Origin: Chiua virens
Taxonomy: Eukaryota; Basidiomycota; Agaricomycetes; Boletales; Boletaceae
Direction: 5' to 3'
DNA length: 64,000 nucleotides
Assembly: GCA_019787685.1 (NCBI GenBank)
Contig: JAHNUO010000001.1
Span: 3,286,001 to 3,350,000 of the forward strand
A program made the translations under genes and the position numbers. The stretch's first letter is position 1; each line of letters opens with the position of its first letter. The notes beneath the pieces are model-generated. The model saw only the letters and a program-made list of their open reading frames with translations. It ran no database searches and was not told the origin of the DNA. Shown one piece after another: positions 10,292 through 21,890 of the stretch.

Positions 10292-11211
10292 GTGAAGGTG
10301 TCGGAGCAGCATCAATGTGTAAATGTGTGGAAGGAGGAGGAGGAACAGAGAAAAGTGGAGGAGGTAAGATGGAAGGCAGAGGAAGTGAAGCAGAAGGTAG
10401 AGGAGGCTATGGAGGAGAAGCAGCTTAAGGAGGCAGAGGAGGCAGCCAAGAGAAGGGTAAGTCATGCTCAAGTCCAAGTGACTTGGCTGATGGGTTGGCA
10501 GGCTAAGGAGATCCAAGTAGAGCAAAGTGCTCCGAAGGACAAGGGCAAGGGGAAGGAGAAAGAGAGGGAGCTATGCACAAGATGCATGATGGTGAGGATC
10601 AAGTGCATTCCCAGAGAAGGGAAGAAGGGTTAGGCCTGCAAGGCTTGCCAGAAGGCAAGCTGAAGTGTGAGCTCCCAGGAGAGAAGTGACTGGAGAAGAG
10701 ACAGAGAAAATGCATGGACAATGAGGAGGTGCTGAAGAAGAAGACAAGGTCAACATCCATGGAGGTGGTAGAGGTGGGGCTGAGCAAGGACCAGAGCTGT
10801 GGGGAGTGCACTGGGAACTTGGAGATGTTGGTGGTCTGGAAAGAGATCACTATTGCCTTCAAGTTGCATATCAAGCAGCTGGATGGCTAGATGGTGCAGG
10901 TGGATCAGATGGTGGATTGGATGGAGGAGCTGGCTCATTTGAAGAAAGAGGAACTGCATGGGGAGATCAAGTAGCTGGATTGCTTGATGGCACAGGTAGA
11001 AAGGATGGCAGATTGGATGAAGGAGCTAGCTCATCTGAAGGGAGAGAAACTGCATGGGAATTGGTCACCAGAGCTAGAGTTGGAGAAAGAGGATACCAAT
11101 GTAATAGTTGGGGAGTTGGAGGTAGTGGAGTTGGGGCAGGAGCAGCAGGAGTTGCACAATAAAGAGGATATAGATAGACTGAGAGAGGGTCTGGCTAAGC
11201 GCAAGGAGTAG
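10292..11211 (+). pseudogene. coiled-coil, cysteine-cluster protein remnant (gypsy-associated), antisense to pol
   Basis: The frame from 10292 encodes a Lys/Glu-rich coiled coil (EEEEQRKVEEVRWKAEEVKQ). A cysteine cluster follows: LCTRCMMVRIKC, then ACKACQK, and a further Lys-Cys after a one-base frame slip near 10660. A TAG at 10631-10633 splits the cluster. The spacing resembles fungal Zn2Cys6-like clusters. Downstream, to 11211, are more Gln/Glu-rich helical stretches in shifting frames. It lies between the 3' LTR and the integrase of the old gypsy element but on the opposite strand. From memory, similar coiled-coil cysteine proteins are frequent near Agaricomycete retroelements; their function is unknown. 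Confidence 0.5.
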
Positions 11212-11549
11212 ATAGAACTTTGTTTAATAACATTCATTCATCATTATGCAGAGTGAGATCCAGGTTTGTCCAGGTATCAGAGATGGAACTCTGTAACAAT
11301 TTCAGAGGCATGCCTGAGTTCAGTAGCCAACAACCAAGATGTTTCTTCATCAGTGCCTTCATAACCAGCCCATTGTACCAAGTATAATAGTTTGCAATTC
11401 TTCCTTCATCAATTTATTTTGGAGTCAAGGATTTTGGAGATCTCATATTCCAGTTTGCTGTTTACTTCAATTGGAGGTGGTGGTTAAACACAGTTGGGTA
11501 TGGTGTTGGGAACACAAGGTTCTAATTAAGAGATGTGGAACACCAGGTG

Positions 11550-12198
11550 TGTAGACTTCATGAAGTCAAGGAGATAGAGTGTGAAGGGGTGGGTCCCAGC
11601 TTGAGTAATAATGTTGTATGGCCTTAGATTCTTGTTGGAGAGTTCATAGAACACTGGGTGTATGGACTTCATGGCATTGGGAAGACAGAGTGTGAAGGAG
11701 TGGGTCCTAGCTTGAGTGATGATGTCACATGGCCCTAGATTCTTGTCAGAGAGTTTCTTGAAGGGCTGGGTAGTTCTGAAGTACTTAGCCTTGATGAATA
11801 CTTGGTCTCTGACTTTGAAGTCTGGAGCAGGAGTTTGCCTGGTGTTAACAGATCTTTGGTATCACTCTTGAGCATGGGCCATTTCCTCTCAGAGGAATTG
11901 GTGAAGTGAGTTGAGATCAACAGAGTATTTGCATGCATGTGCAGAGGTCATGTCCCATTCAGGGTACATGGAATGTTTGGGTAGTAGCCCTTGTTGGTGA
12001 AGAATGAAGAGACACTGGTGGTGGTTTTCAGAGCATTGTTGTATGAGAACTCTGTGAGGAGCAGGAGTTCAGACCAGTTGTCCTGTTGGTAGTTACAGTA
12101 GACTTGGAGGTATTGTTCTAGGGTCTGGTTTATACACTCTGTCTGGCCATCTCCTTCAGGGTGATAACTAGAGATAAAATGGAGCCAGATGTCTAAGG
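11550..12198 (-). pseudogene. gypsy integrase fragment
   Basis: Minus-strand reading gives HPEGDGQTE followed by LEQYLQVYCNYQQDNWSELL and EFSYNNA, the classic end of the Ty3/gypsy integrase core around the catalytic Glu. The C-terminal integrase region follows with several frame changes. It is cut at 12198 by a solo LTR. In-frame stops mark it as dead. Confidence 0.75.
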
Positions 12199-12907
12199 TG
12201 TTACAATTTCTTTCTTTTCTCTACTTGTACTACTTCACGTTACTCGATACCTAGGTATCCTCATATGTTTATCTATACTTTGTTTCCCTTCACCTTTATG
12301 TAACCAACATCAGCATCACCCAAGTGCTTACTTATTTCTTTTCTCGTCATCATCCGATGGCATTACTCTTACTCATTTCCTTTCTTATCATCATCTAATG
12401 ACTTTGCATTTGTCATTTCATTCTTGTCATTGACCGATGCCTTCGCATTGTCCGTTGTCTTCTTTTGGCCATTTACCCTTCCACTCTTCCTGGCCACTCC
12501 TTTTGGACACTTGGTCCATGCACGATTCTTGTAGTATAAATACCTCACAGCAATACTCCTGTATACTAGTCTTGATCTCCGCAATCTAGCTGAGTATCAC
12601 TGCTCCACTCAGGAACACCCCTGTGACCCCTTGACCCTTGACCCTCGACAACTACGGCCAACATCTAGTTCCACCTCAATCACAAGAGGAAGATCCTTGG
12701 TCCTTCGGGTATAGATTCCTAACAGGATGCTCTCAGCAATGCCTGAGTTCTACCTCATCTCCACTGTTGGCAATATGCTAACAGCAGTCCTTCTTGAACT
12801 CTTTTAGTGCACCATGTATCAAGTGGTGGTTGTTTGAGTTATCATAGCCACTTGAATACTTAGTGCTTTTGCAGGTATGCTAGGTCCTACCTGGAACTAT
12901 TGTAACA
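12199..12907 (+). repeat. solo LTR of the gypsy C family, 709 bp
   Basis: It starts TGTTACAATTTC and ends CTATTGTAACA. The flanks are TAAGG (12194-12198) and TCAGG (12908-12912), a five-base duplication with one change. It shares with the young gypsy LTR a TATA-type box, the block GATCTCCGCAATCTAGCTGA and the hairpin CAAGTGG...CCACTTG. It interrupts the integrase/RNase H part of the old gypsy. Confidence 0.9.
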
Positions 12908-13223
12908 TCAGGTTTAGCTCCAAGGTATCTGGGTTGAAGACAAATGATCATATTAAATTGACTAAGGAACTCTGACCAGTGAGCTTGTTACCAAGTCAAG
13001 AGTTTCATAGTGGAGAAATATTTGAGGTTTTTATGGTCAGTTACAACATCAACCAGAGTGCTGGAGCCTTCAAGGTAATGAATGCTTCATGTATAGCGAG
13101 AAGGTCTTTGTCATGGATGTTGTAGTTGAGCTCTGGAGGAGACAATATCCGAGAATAGTATGCGACAGGCTGGACTTTGTTGTCTGAGCACCAGATAGAG
13201 AGAATGCTGGTGATGGTGTAGTC
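12908..13223 (-). pseudogene. gypsy RNase H fragment
   Basis: The minus-strand frame reads DYTITSILSIWC, VQPVAYYSRILSPPELNY, DKDLLAIHEAF and, after a frame slip, TDHKNLKYFSTMK. These are hallmark segments of the Ty3/gypsy RNase H domain. Stops and slips are present. Its N-terminal edge joins the RT fragment when the LTR 13229-13678 is removed. Confidence 0.75.
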
Positions 13224-13228
13224 GAAGG

Positions 13229-13678
13229 TAAAACAACCTAGAACAAAGATTGAACTAGTTGTGTAGTGAGAGATGTAAGAGGATGTGAAGGTTCAATCAA
13301 AGAGGTGAAAACCCCAAGAGAACTTTGTTAGAGTCCTCTGGCATTGATTCATAGGGTTTATATACTACATGGATGTCGGAGTTCTAATCTGAGTATGGGC
13401 TATGCTACAATGTTATTGGATGATAAGAAATGAGTCATAGATAAGAAACATAGCCTTGCACAGGTATCTGGCAGGTTGTGAGTCATGATGAGTAACGTGT
13501 GAATACATGTGTAGGAATTGAGTCATAAGAAGTATGGTTGTAAGAGAATGCTATGTTTATGTGGCAGCCAATCGGATATGATCCTTTGGACGGCTTTGAC
13601 ATGAGGCATGGGCATTGTCCTGTTCAGAAAAGATTGAAAGTATATTCTGTAGAGGAATGAAACATTGAGATTGTAACA
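13229..13678 (-). repeat. solo LTR of family A, minus orientation, 450 bp
   Basis: The same family occurs at 28186-28616 and 61140-61784. GAAGG is duplicated exactly at 13224-13228 and 13679-13683. Joining the flanks restores the RNase H frame (ETDTFDYTITSILS). The terminal TG at the left edge has become TA. Confidence 0.9.
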
Positions 13679-13683
13679 GAAGG

Positions 13684-14808
13684 TATCTGTTTCCATAATG
13701 AGGGAAGTGTCAGGGACCCAATGAGTCAGAATAGGTGTGGAGGTGAAAGCATCTTTAAGCTTCTGGAAGGCAGAGCAGCAGCCATTGCCAAAGTTCCATG
13801 GAGTGCCTTTGTAAGTCAGGCAAGTCAAAGGAACAATAATATCAGAGTAATTGGAGATAAAAACCAAGGAAGGACTGAATGTTCTTCACCTTGTGGGGTT
13901 CAGGCCAGTCTTGAATAGATTTGACTTTCTCTGGGGACATGGAAAGACTAGAGGGAGAAAGCTGGTACCTGAGGTATTTGGTAGACTCTGTGGACCATCC
14001 ATATTTTTCGAGTAAAGATTATTTTGTGAAGTCTTTGGAGAACCTCTTGGACATGTTCCCAGTGGGAAGCTTTATCTGTTGAGTAGATTAAAATGTCATC
14101 CAAGTAGACTATCATGTAAACATATAATAGATCAGTGAAGATGGTATTGACAAACTGCTGGAAAGCTGTAGGGGCATTGGTCAAGCCAAAAGGCATGACA
14201 AGCTATTTGTAAGATCCATAGCATGTGCAGAATGAAGTCTTCCATTCATCTCCCTTGGCAATGTGGACTAAGTGCTATGTGTGCCAGAGGTCAATTTTGG
14301 TTTAGATCTTCGTGTCACTTGAAGCATCAAGGAGGTTGTAGATGCAGGGAAGTGAGTAGCAGTCTTTTTTCATGATCTTATTGAGTCCTTGGAAGTTGAT
14401 GCAAAGACAGAATGAATTGCCCTTCTTGTGGACAAAGAGAACTGGAGCGGCATGAGTGGAGGAGAAAGGGCAGATGAAGCCCATAGCAAGATGCTCATCG
14501 AGGAATGTATGGAGGAACCCAAGTTTGGAGGAAGAAAGGGAATAGGTGGTTCCTAGTGGAGGGGAGGCACTTTCCTCTAAATTGATCTTGATGTCATGCT
14601 CATGATGCAGAGCAAGTGTGGACACTTTGCTCTTACTGAACACATCAGTGAAGTTGTGGTATTCCAGAGAAACAGAGAGATGGACAGGGATTTTGGGGGA
14701 GGTGGAGACTGAGTAGAGCTCAGTTTCCTGGGGACAGAGTTGCAGGCTAAATTGTATGGAACCTTCAAGGCAGCAGGCCAACACAAAAGCAGCTACATTG
14801 ATAAGCAT
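13684..14808 (-). pseudogene. gypsy reverse transcriptase fragment
   Basis: The minus strand encodes VLFVHKKGNSFCLCINFQGL and DCYSLPCIYNLLDA, then [17 protein letters not shown] and the catalytic box [10 protein letters not shown] (YxDD). The thumb/connection stretch PLTCLTYKGTPWNFG follows. The order matches Ty3/gypsy RT. It is split across several frames with stops. Confidence 0.8.
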
Positions 14809-14823
14809 GATGGGAGAGGCCTT

Positions 14824-16034
14824 TCACTTGGAAAAACATGGTGTATCTGAGGTAGTGATGTCAGCTGGAGGAGGTAAGTCTGGGGGCTGCAGAGATGAGC
14901 TCGGAGGTGTTAGACTAGTGTGTTCAGGTATGTGGAACGAGGTACTGCTAGAAACCCAATCAATCAATAGATTGTGGTGGGTCAACCAGTTATATCCTAG
15001 AACAAGGGAACACAATCCATCCAATGGGATGACATACAATGTCATCAGAGTAATATCACTGGTTTCAAAACATATAGAGAAATCAATCGCTTGAGTAATA
15101 ATGGAGTTGGATGTTCCATCAAAGAGTCAGAGTTAAAGCGGGGGTACAGAGTAGGAGGAAATTTCATGGTTATTGACAAAATTTGTATCTATGAAGCAAT
15201 CGGAGGAGCTGGAGTCTAAATGAAGGAATGTCATAGAAGACTATAGAGATGGAGGGTATAAGGGATTTGGGATCTGAAAGAGTGGATATGTTGAGATATA
15301 GCTCCTTAGGTGCATGGGAGGTGTCAACATGGTCTTGGGTGCAAAGTTGTTGAAGGATTGCTTTGTTTGGTGGTTTATCTCAGACTTGTGCTCCCAGTAG
15401 TGTGCATTGATAGCCTGTACAAGCAGAGTTGGACAAGGTCAGAGGGTTTGCTGACATGGGAGATCTCATCCTTGATGTGGTCAGGCAACCCATTGTAGAA
15501 ATGGTGCCAGAGGGCACCTTCTCTGTCACCTTAGACTTGTAAAGCAATCATGTTAAATTTGACAACATATTTGTTGATATGCTGTCCACTCTTCATGGAG
15601 AGATGATCAAGCTGATGCTTGGCATCTTAGATAGGGTCATGAGGTCCGAAGTTCATCTGGAGTTCCAAGACAAACTTGGTGTAGTTATCCATCCAGTCAG
15701 GATAGAATGTTGAATCTTCCATCTAGAGTAGGTCAAATTCAAACCATTCCAGAGCCATACCCTTGAGGTAAGACTGTGCAAATGTTACTTTGGCATGGTC
15801 TTTGCAGAAAGTGTTAAGTTGGTCTTGGAAGTTTCATTCATATTGGACCAGGAAGACTTGGAGTTTGCAGGGGTCAGTCCCATTAAACTGGTCCAGTTCC
15901 TAGACCTTAGCATGGGGAGAGGAGTCAGAAGAAGGGCAATGGGAGAAGCAGGCAAGGTCGTGAATAGCATTGGCGAGCTGTCTGAGAATGTTCTCAGCCT
16001 CAGTGAGATCATTCTCTAAGTGATATGAATCAGG
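14824..16034 (-). pseudogene. gypsy gag and aspartic protease fragments
   Basis: At 14824-15045 the minus strand gives LVLGYNWLTHHNLLIDW, the conserved end of a retropepsin domain. At about 15480-16034 a gag-like stretch reads QFNGTDPCKLQVFLVQYE, then LNTFCKDHAKVTFAQSYLKG and ALEWF, interrupted by TGA, TAG and TAA codons. The gag reading continues across the solo LTR 16035-16404 into 16405-16525 (SEEPITTPQNAFGDDDPDNP). Confidence 0.7.
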
Positions 16035-16404
16035 TATTAAAACAGACTGGTTCCATAGGACCTGGTTGTCCTGAGAGCAGAGTCATTACTCTGGTGACTT
16101 ACCCTCTGGTGAAGCTCAAGACAGTATTATGGAAGATGGAGAGAGAATATTGTTATTCTGTATATACATTAGAACATGTTTATATATCTACTGTAATGCC
16201 ATGCTGTACCTGTAGTAAGGACTAATGGTACTGCATGAATAATTGTAATTAATTGTATTGTAGTATCTAAGGCACTACAATATGTAAGTCTATAGTTGTT
16301 TTGGTACTTCCATAGTATAGGAACCTTGGAACTTCTGGAAGTGGAAGCCTTGGAAGGATGGGAACTACCTGGAACAGTCAGAACAGATTATACATATTCC
16401 AACA
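16035..16404 (-). repeat. solo copia-type LTR, minus orientation, 370 bp
   Basis: This is the same family as the LTR at 53510-53862. An exact TCAGG duplication lies at 16030-16034 and 16405-16409. It sits in the gag of the old gypsy, whose frame continues when it is removed. TG at the left edge has become TA. Confidence 0.9.
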
Positions 16405-16913
16405 TCAGGGTTTAAGTTGTGGTTGGAACCAGGGTCATCTCTGGGGTAGTCTGGATTGTCTGGGTCATCATCACCAAATGCATTCTGTGGTGTGGTGATG
16501 GGTTCTTCAGAGAGTTCAGACAGAGTAGAACACTAGTATGAAAAAAGACAAGAGGAAATGAGAAGGTCTAAGTATGAAGTCCAAGGATCAGGAGTTGTGT
16601 CTGGAGAGAGATCATACTAGAGTTGGACTGATGAAAAATATGGGATATGACAAAGCCCCAGATAGCAGCATCTCCAAGAGAAAATGTAGCTTCCTAGTAG
16701 ATCTACAGGAAATTGGAAGTTTCTTGATCTGTTGAATGTTACTCTATACATATAAAGTGAGAGTAAAATGACAGAAAAACTACTACATACTTACCAGATT
16801 AGTTGATTACTGCAATGCTGAGACCTGATCACAACAGCCATAATCCATGTTACCAATTTTCCTTTAAAGCAAATGGATGAAACAAATTCTCCCTCTGTAG
16901 CATTCTGTACTTG
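16405..16913 (-). other. gag N-terminal piece plus a second partial LTR copy
   Basis: 16405-16525 encodes the acidic start of gag on the minus strand. 16525-16651 repeats the outer end of the LTR at 16914-17476 (ACACTAGTATGAAA through GGATATGACA) with an internal deletion. 16652-16913 is AT-rich with nothing recognised. Confidence 0.55.
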
Positions 16914-17476
16914 TGTTAAAACTGGGTCTACTCAGGATGTGAACTCCAGAACTCCAGAGTTATTCTTGTGGAGGGACTTGGCTTCACCGTGTATGGTATG
17001 CCCTTGTCACAAGTCTGTCCTTTATTTCAGAGAACAGAGGTCAGAGGTGAGACTTGATACCAAAGTGAAGTTGAGCAGAGGTAAGACCATTGAGGTCTTA
17101 TGGAGTTCAGAGGGAATAGAAGGTAAAACTAATATTCAGACTGAGGGTACAAAGTTGGGGTACTACAGTTTATATACTTGGAGTAGAATGGAGATTAGTA
17201 ATGGAGTTGGTGAGAAACTGAGTAAGACGGTAATCAGGAAAGTATGTAACTGGAGTGGAGTGAGATATGTACAGAGGCTGGAGCTGTGCTGTTAAGTGAG
17301 ACACAGGTAATTACTAATGTAACACTAGTATGAAAAGAGACAAGAGGAATCAAGAAGGTTCTAAGTAAGAAGTCCGGAGATCAGAAGTTGTGTCCAGAGA
17401 GAGATTGTACCAGAGTTATGAAGGAGTAAACCCAGAGATCTTGGAGTTGGACTGATGAGATATATGGGATATGACA
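16914..17476 (-). repeat. 5' LTR of the old gypsy element, 563 bp
   Basis: On the plus strand it begins TGTTAAAACTGGGTCTACTC and ends GGGATATGACA. It shares both ends with 9940-10044. No clear primer-binding site starting TGG is visible next to its inner edge. Confidence 0.7.
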
Positions 17477-17767
17477 ACTTGTCTGAAAAGAACTTATCCA
17501 TAAATGTCTTGCCTCCAAGAAACACTTGAGATATGCTTGGATGGTATTCCACATTTGAAAAGGAGTCTGAGTCCAAGTTAGAGCAACATGAGGAAGGTTG
17601 TTCTGGGTATGCCTGATCTGAGTCATAACTTGCATTGTCAGATTGATTTTGATCATAGAAGGCATCTGGATAAAAAAAACTGTTAATAGGGGTTCTGTAG
17701 AAAGTATAGTACTATAGCTATGTATATAGAGTAATAGTAAAGGATAAGTGTAAATAGAGTGTCTCAC
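17477..17767 (-). pseudogene. Plavaka-type transposase N-terminal fragment
   Basis: The minus-strand reading includes GGKTFMDKFFSDK, the same segment as GNTFMDQFFSDEY in the larger Plavaka gene at 29.3-33.7 kb. It is preceded by acidic, Asp/Ser-rich sequence. It stops abruptly where the gypsy LTR begins at 17476. The rest of the gene is not found immediately left of 9940. Confidence 0.5.
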
Positions 17768-17939
17768 CTCAGTTATACTATATAGCAGTCAACTGAGCTG
17801 TGTTAAGACAAGTCAGAAAGTCTAATGTGGAAAAAGTCTAATGTGGAAAGGGTTAGATAACTATGGTATGCAAAGAAGAAAATTCAATGTTCAAGAGACT
17901 GGCAACTGACTGAGTTGAGACTTCATTCAAATCTTATGA

Positions 17940-18170
17940 TCCAAAGGTCCATAGGTAGCCAGGAGTCCATAGTAGTTTTTATTTTACCCTTTCTAACCTT
18001 AATTTCCATGGAAAAGGGGTCAAAAGTCTAGTTTCACACAATCAAAAGACTATTTTGGACTGGTTTTTTTTGGTCCAGGACAGGTCTGGTCTTAGTCTGG
18101 TTGTCTTATTTGAACTGTAGAAAACTGCACTGCACTGGACTTTAAAATACTTATAGGGTCATTGGAATTA
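17940..18170. repeat. dispersed repeat, copy 1 (partner at 50560-50840)
   Basis: Both copies share CTTATGATCCAA, GGTAGCCAGGAG (GGTATCCAGGAG in the other copy), GGAAAAGGGGT, TTTTGGACTGGTTTTT, ACTGGACTTTAAAA and GTTGCCTTATTTG-like words in the same order. No coding sense or terminal structure is recognised. Confidence 0.6.
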
Positions 18171-18527
18171 AGATTCAAAACAAAAATGACAGAATGCTTA
18201 GCAAAGTATACCATAAATAAGAGCAAAGATGATCCATCTGAGTCACCTAGTGTGAGATCACTGAATCCAACTGGAGAAGTAACACTTGTGTCACTTTGTA
18301 TGTCTTCATGAGTGGCATATGCATGAACCACAGACTCGGTCAAGCATGGCATTGTTGATAACCTAGTATGGCAGAGCTAAGTAGACATGGTAGACATGAA
18401 GAAAAATACTTGCAATGGGTCTTGATTAATGGTACTGTCAGTACCACACTCAGAAGAGTTGCTGGAGTGTCTCCCTTTTCAGTTGTGCTTGACAGGGAGT
18501 CGGTGTTGGATGCAACAAGTGGATTGC

Positions 18528-21402
18528 CTAGAAAAAAAAAATCAATCTGATGTTATGAATCCCATACCTACTTGCTATCACCTGGCACAGAGCTGGATCA
18601 TCACAAATGTCTAAATGGTCATCAATGTCAGGGACTGGGTTGTTGGTAGTAGATGAAAAGTCCCATGCAGTTGGCTCAAGTTCTGGTGATTCTGGGGTAC
18701 TAGCATTTGTTGGCAAGCTAGATGTGTCCAAGTTAGTGTCAACTGCACTTGGGGAGCTGTTGCTAGTACCATTGGCACTGATACTTGCATCAACATGCAA
18801 TGGGCCCAGGGAGGAACCAAGCCTTGACCATCTCAGTCTTGGTCTTGCGCTTATTGGAACCAGCCTCAGACTTGTTGGTAAACCAAGTCTGTTTGTATGA
18901 CAAATAGTCTCAGCAATGTCTTCCTATCCTTGTCTTTGAGGAACAACTGGCTGCCAGAGTGCTGCCCTGCTGCTATACCATACCATTGGTTCCACTCTTT
19001 CACTGTCCAGAAATGGACATTAGGGTAATCTGCTTGGTTGAACTGTGGGAAGGGTCAGCATTCAAGAGGGTTAATGTCTTGCCAAGAGGTTGTAATGTGA
19101 TATTGATGGGTCCATCTGTGGTCGATGAGCTAGTAGAATTGATCTTGAGTTGTGATACAAGCATATTATATGCATGTCTATGACAGACCATGTCAGTCAC
19201 AGAATATGGTATGACCAATGTACTCTAAGGTATTCTGTTCTGCTTTGAGTGACATATTTTTATGCTAGAGCATATTGATAGTCTCTTGTAGTTGTTGTAT
19301 CTGTTGTACATGCTAGAGATATGTGCACAAAATTGGTTCAGCACAGTCCAAAATATGCTAAGACTGACTGTGACTGAATTTTCTGGAATGCTTTGACTGA
19401 AACTTGAAGAATTATTCTGTGATTAATGGTCCTTAAAAGTAAACTGGAGTGTACCTGGTATGATTGACTATGCAAATTACCCCATGAGGTAACAGGCCCA
19501 GGAGTACTACTAGGAGCTGGTAAGGTCGGAAGCTGGTTATTGTTGCTGTAAAAAAAGTGGGTATTGTAGGTATCAAATGAGTCTTCTAACGATTGTGATG
19601 GAAATCTTGGAGAACCATGTGTATCTTGGAGATGTGGAAACATTATCTGCAGGCTTTCTTCACCAAGCTTTGTGCATGAAATAACAACACCATATGACTT
19701 TTCAAGTAACTCTGTGAGAGGGTTAGAGTAGAGAGTGACAAGGGCCAGGTTGATAAACATATCATTGTCATCATGTGCTTCATGATCTTCATCATTACTG
19801 ACTTGGTCTGCTGTGACAGCAAGCTGTACAAAGTATTGCATGTCAGCAAAGCGGTCTCTTCTATCAAGGAGAATCTGTACCACAAATAAATATTATATAC
19901 TACCTAGTGAAAGATATCAGATACCTTGACATTCTGAGCCATCCAAACATTTTCAGGTGCCTTTTGAAGCTCTTGGTATTCCAAATGTGCAATCTAACCA
20001 CTAGGCAAGTGAAGACAAGCCCAGCACCATATTTTTGGAGCATATGGTGATCCAAGAAACTGGCAGATCAGTCTTGCTTCTTCCCCTTGAACAGTGGTGA
20101 GATACCAATTATGATTTGGAAGGAGGGTGTAGCCATTGCCAAGGTCTATTGATACATGCAGATTTGTGTTTTCTGGGGGGTCTAGGTATGGGATCATTGC
20201 CTTGGGTGCATTGAATTGTATCATCCACTGAGATGAACAAATTGGTGAGCCAACTTGTGTAGCTTTTGAAGCAAGGTGGCACATTAGATGAATGCATGCA
20301 GTCAACCCAGCATTGATAGAATATGTATGAGTTCAAACTTAATCACCTACTCTGAAATAAATTTGTGTGCTTGCTGGAGTTGATGTGAAGTAATGCTGTA
20401 CTGTGACATGATTTGAAGACCAGCAACAAACTTGCAAAAATTTCTCCATAGATGCTCTGGAAGAATGCCATAAAGTCAAGCTGGGCATAGATCCAAGTGA
20501 TGTATTTCATTGCTTTGTACCATGAATTGGAATGTAGGCTTGAATCTTGCAGGGCAACATCAAATAAGCCAGGTAGGAATATTTTGTAGGCAACGACAGT
20601 GGAACCATGAGCCTCCCATGCACATGCCTCCTTGAGAACTATTTAGTACCAGGTTGCTTGATCATCTGTCAAAGCACAATTGAGCTTTCCTGGCCAGACA
20701 TAAGAGGGAGGTCATACATATTTGTGTCACTCAAATGCATCATTTCTGATCAGAACACCTCAGGAAGCCCTGATATGAGTTGTGGTTGTAGGCCAAGCAA
20801 GATGCTTGGGCCAATGATACCAGTTTTGAGATGACATATTTCATACACACATTGTATTGGTGAGCTAACAAGATATTTGAGTTGTTCAACATATGCTTCT
20901 GAGTTGCTGGAATGAATGCCATAGACATTGACATCAGCATGATCACATCCACACAAATCATAGTTGTTCAGCTTGAGCAGAACTGGATAGTATTGAGATG
21001 CTCCTGGCTTTCAATGTCCTTTTAGAGGACATAGCATTCGACAGCCATTCTTTCCCTGGTAGCCAACAAAGTTGCTGAGTGTGAGGAGACCAGGACTGTC
21101 AGCACAGGCAAGAAACAAGAACAGGCGATAACAAATTCACAATCATGAGATGCATCCCATATGGTGAGTCCTTCATGCTGTATTGCAGAGAGGTGATGTA
21201 AGCCAGGGAAAAGGAATGAGTCAATGATCTTTGGCTTTTTGGGGCTTGGAATAATTGCACCAGGAAGGACATGTTTTATCTTGTATTGGTGACTGGGAGA
21301 GAGCTTGAGAATGATCCATATATAGATCCAACAATTGGACTCTTTGCTTTCATATAACTGTGCACCATTGATGGACAACATGAAGAGGATTAGTGTTGCC
21401 AT
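18528..21402 (-). pseudogene. Tnp2-type (CACTA-like) transposase relic
   Basis: The minus-strand reading from 21402 begins SINGAQLYESKESNCWIYIW, then VLPGAIIPSPKKPKIIDSFL and FPGLHHLSAIQHEGLTIWDA, a signature of the Tnp2 transposase family common in basidiomycetes. Further pieces follow in order: CGCDHADVNV, YLVSSPIQCVYE, IIGPSILLGLQPQLISGLPE, CIHLMCHLASKATQVGSPIC, SIDLGNGYTLLPNH and KIWCWACLHLPSG. The C-terminal part is acidic and Ser/Thr-rich. Frames change many times, stops are frequent and CpG is rare. No terminal inverted repeats were identified. Confidence 0.7.
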
Positions 21403-21890
21403 GACTTGGCTAGCCCTTAGCTGACTCCGGCTTTCCCCAGCTTACCTTGGGCTCAACTATACTAGCTGAGTCAGAGTGACAATCCAGGCTTGGCATGGCT
21501 AGTGAAGTGAACTTGCAATCGACTTGATGTAATATCGGCTTTGGCCAGCTGTGGGCTGACTCGAGCTGGTCATGCATTGAAGGTACATAGTGACGGTACA
21601 TAAGCAACATACAAACCATCCAACTATGCTACATTTACAACCGAGATGAAAAAAAAAGATTCACACTAGACGATATGGTGAGAGTGATGAACTGAATGTG
21701 ACAAGAAGTTCTTACCACAACAGTGCAATCTGGCAATCCGCACTAAGCACAGTCAGACTCAAGACTTGTGCACCACACTACAAGCTCAAGGATGAATGTG
21801 GGGAGAAAGAAAGGATTGGCTGACCATGGCTCTGTCAGACATGGATGTACAATCCGGACTGGACAGATCTTGCTTGATACGCTCGAACCA
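21403..21890. other. non-coding stretch with AGCT/GGCT-rich part
   Basis: 21405-21560 is unusually rich in AGCT, GGCTGA and TGGCTAG words. A similar texture appears at 61880-62040. No gene is seen. Confidence 0.4.

Larger units (their letters stand above)
9940..17476 (-). mobile_element. decayed Ty3/gypsy retrotransposon, minus orientation, with nested LTRs
   Basis: Reading on the minus strand: 5' LTR 17476-16914, gag (about 16525-15480), protease (about 15100-14824), reverse transcriptase (14808-13684), RNase H (13223-12908), integrase (12198-11550), polypurine tract AAAAGGGGGATAA just inside 10045-10057, and 3' LTR 10044-9940. Three solo LTRs have been inserted into it (12199-12907, 13229-13678, 16035-16404). 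Many stops interrupt the coding frames and CpG is almost absent, so it is old. The outer flanks (GAGGC on the left, ACTTG on the right) do not match, so one end may have been replaced or recombined. Confidence 0.8.

Noticed and set aside
9935..17481. Target-site duplication for the old gypsy
   Set aside because: GAGGC and ACTTG do not match in either orientation.
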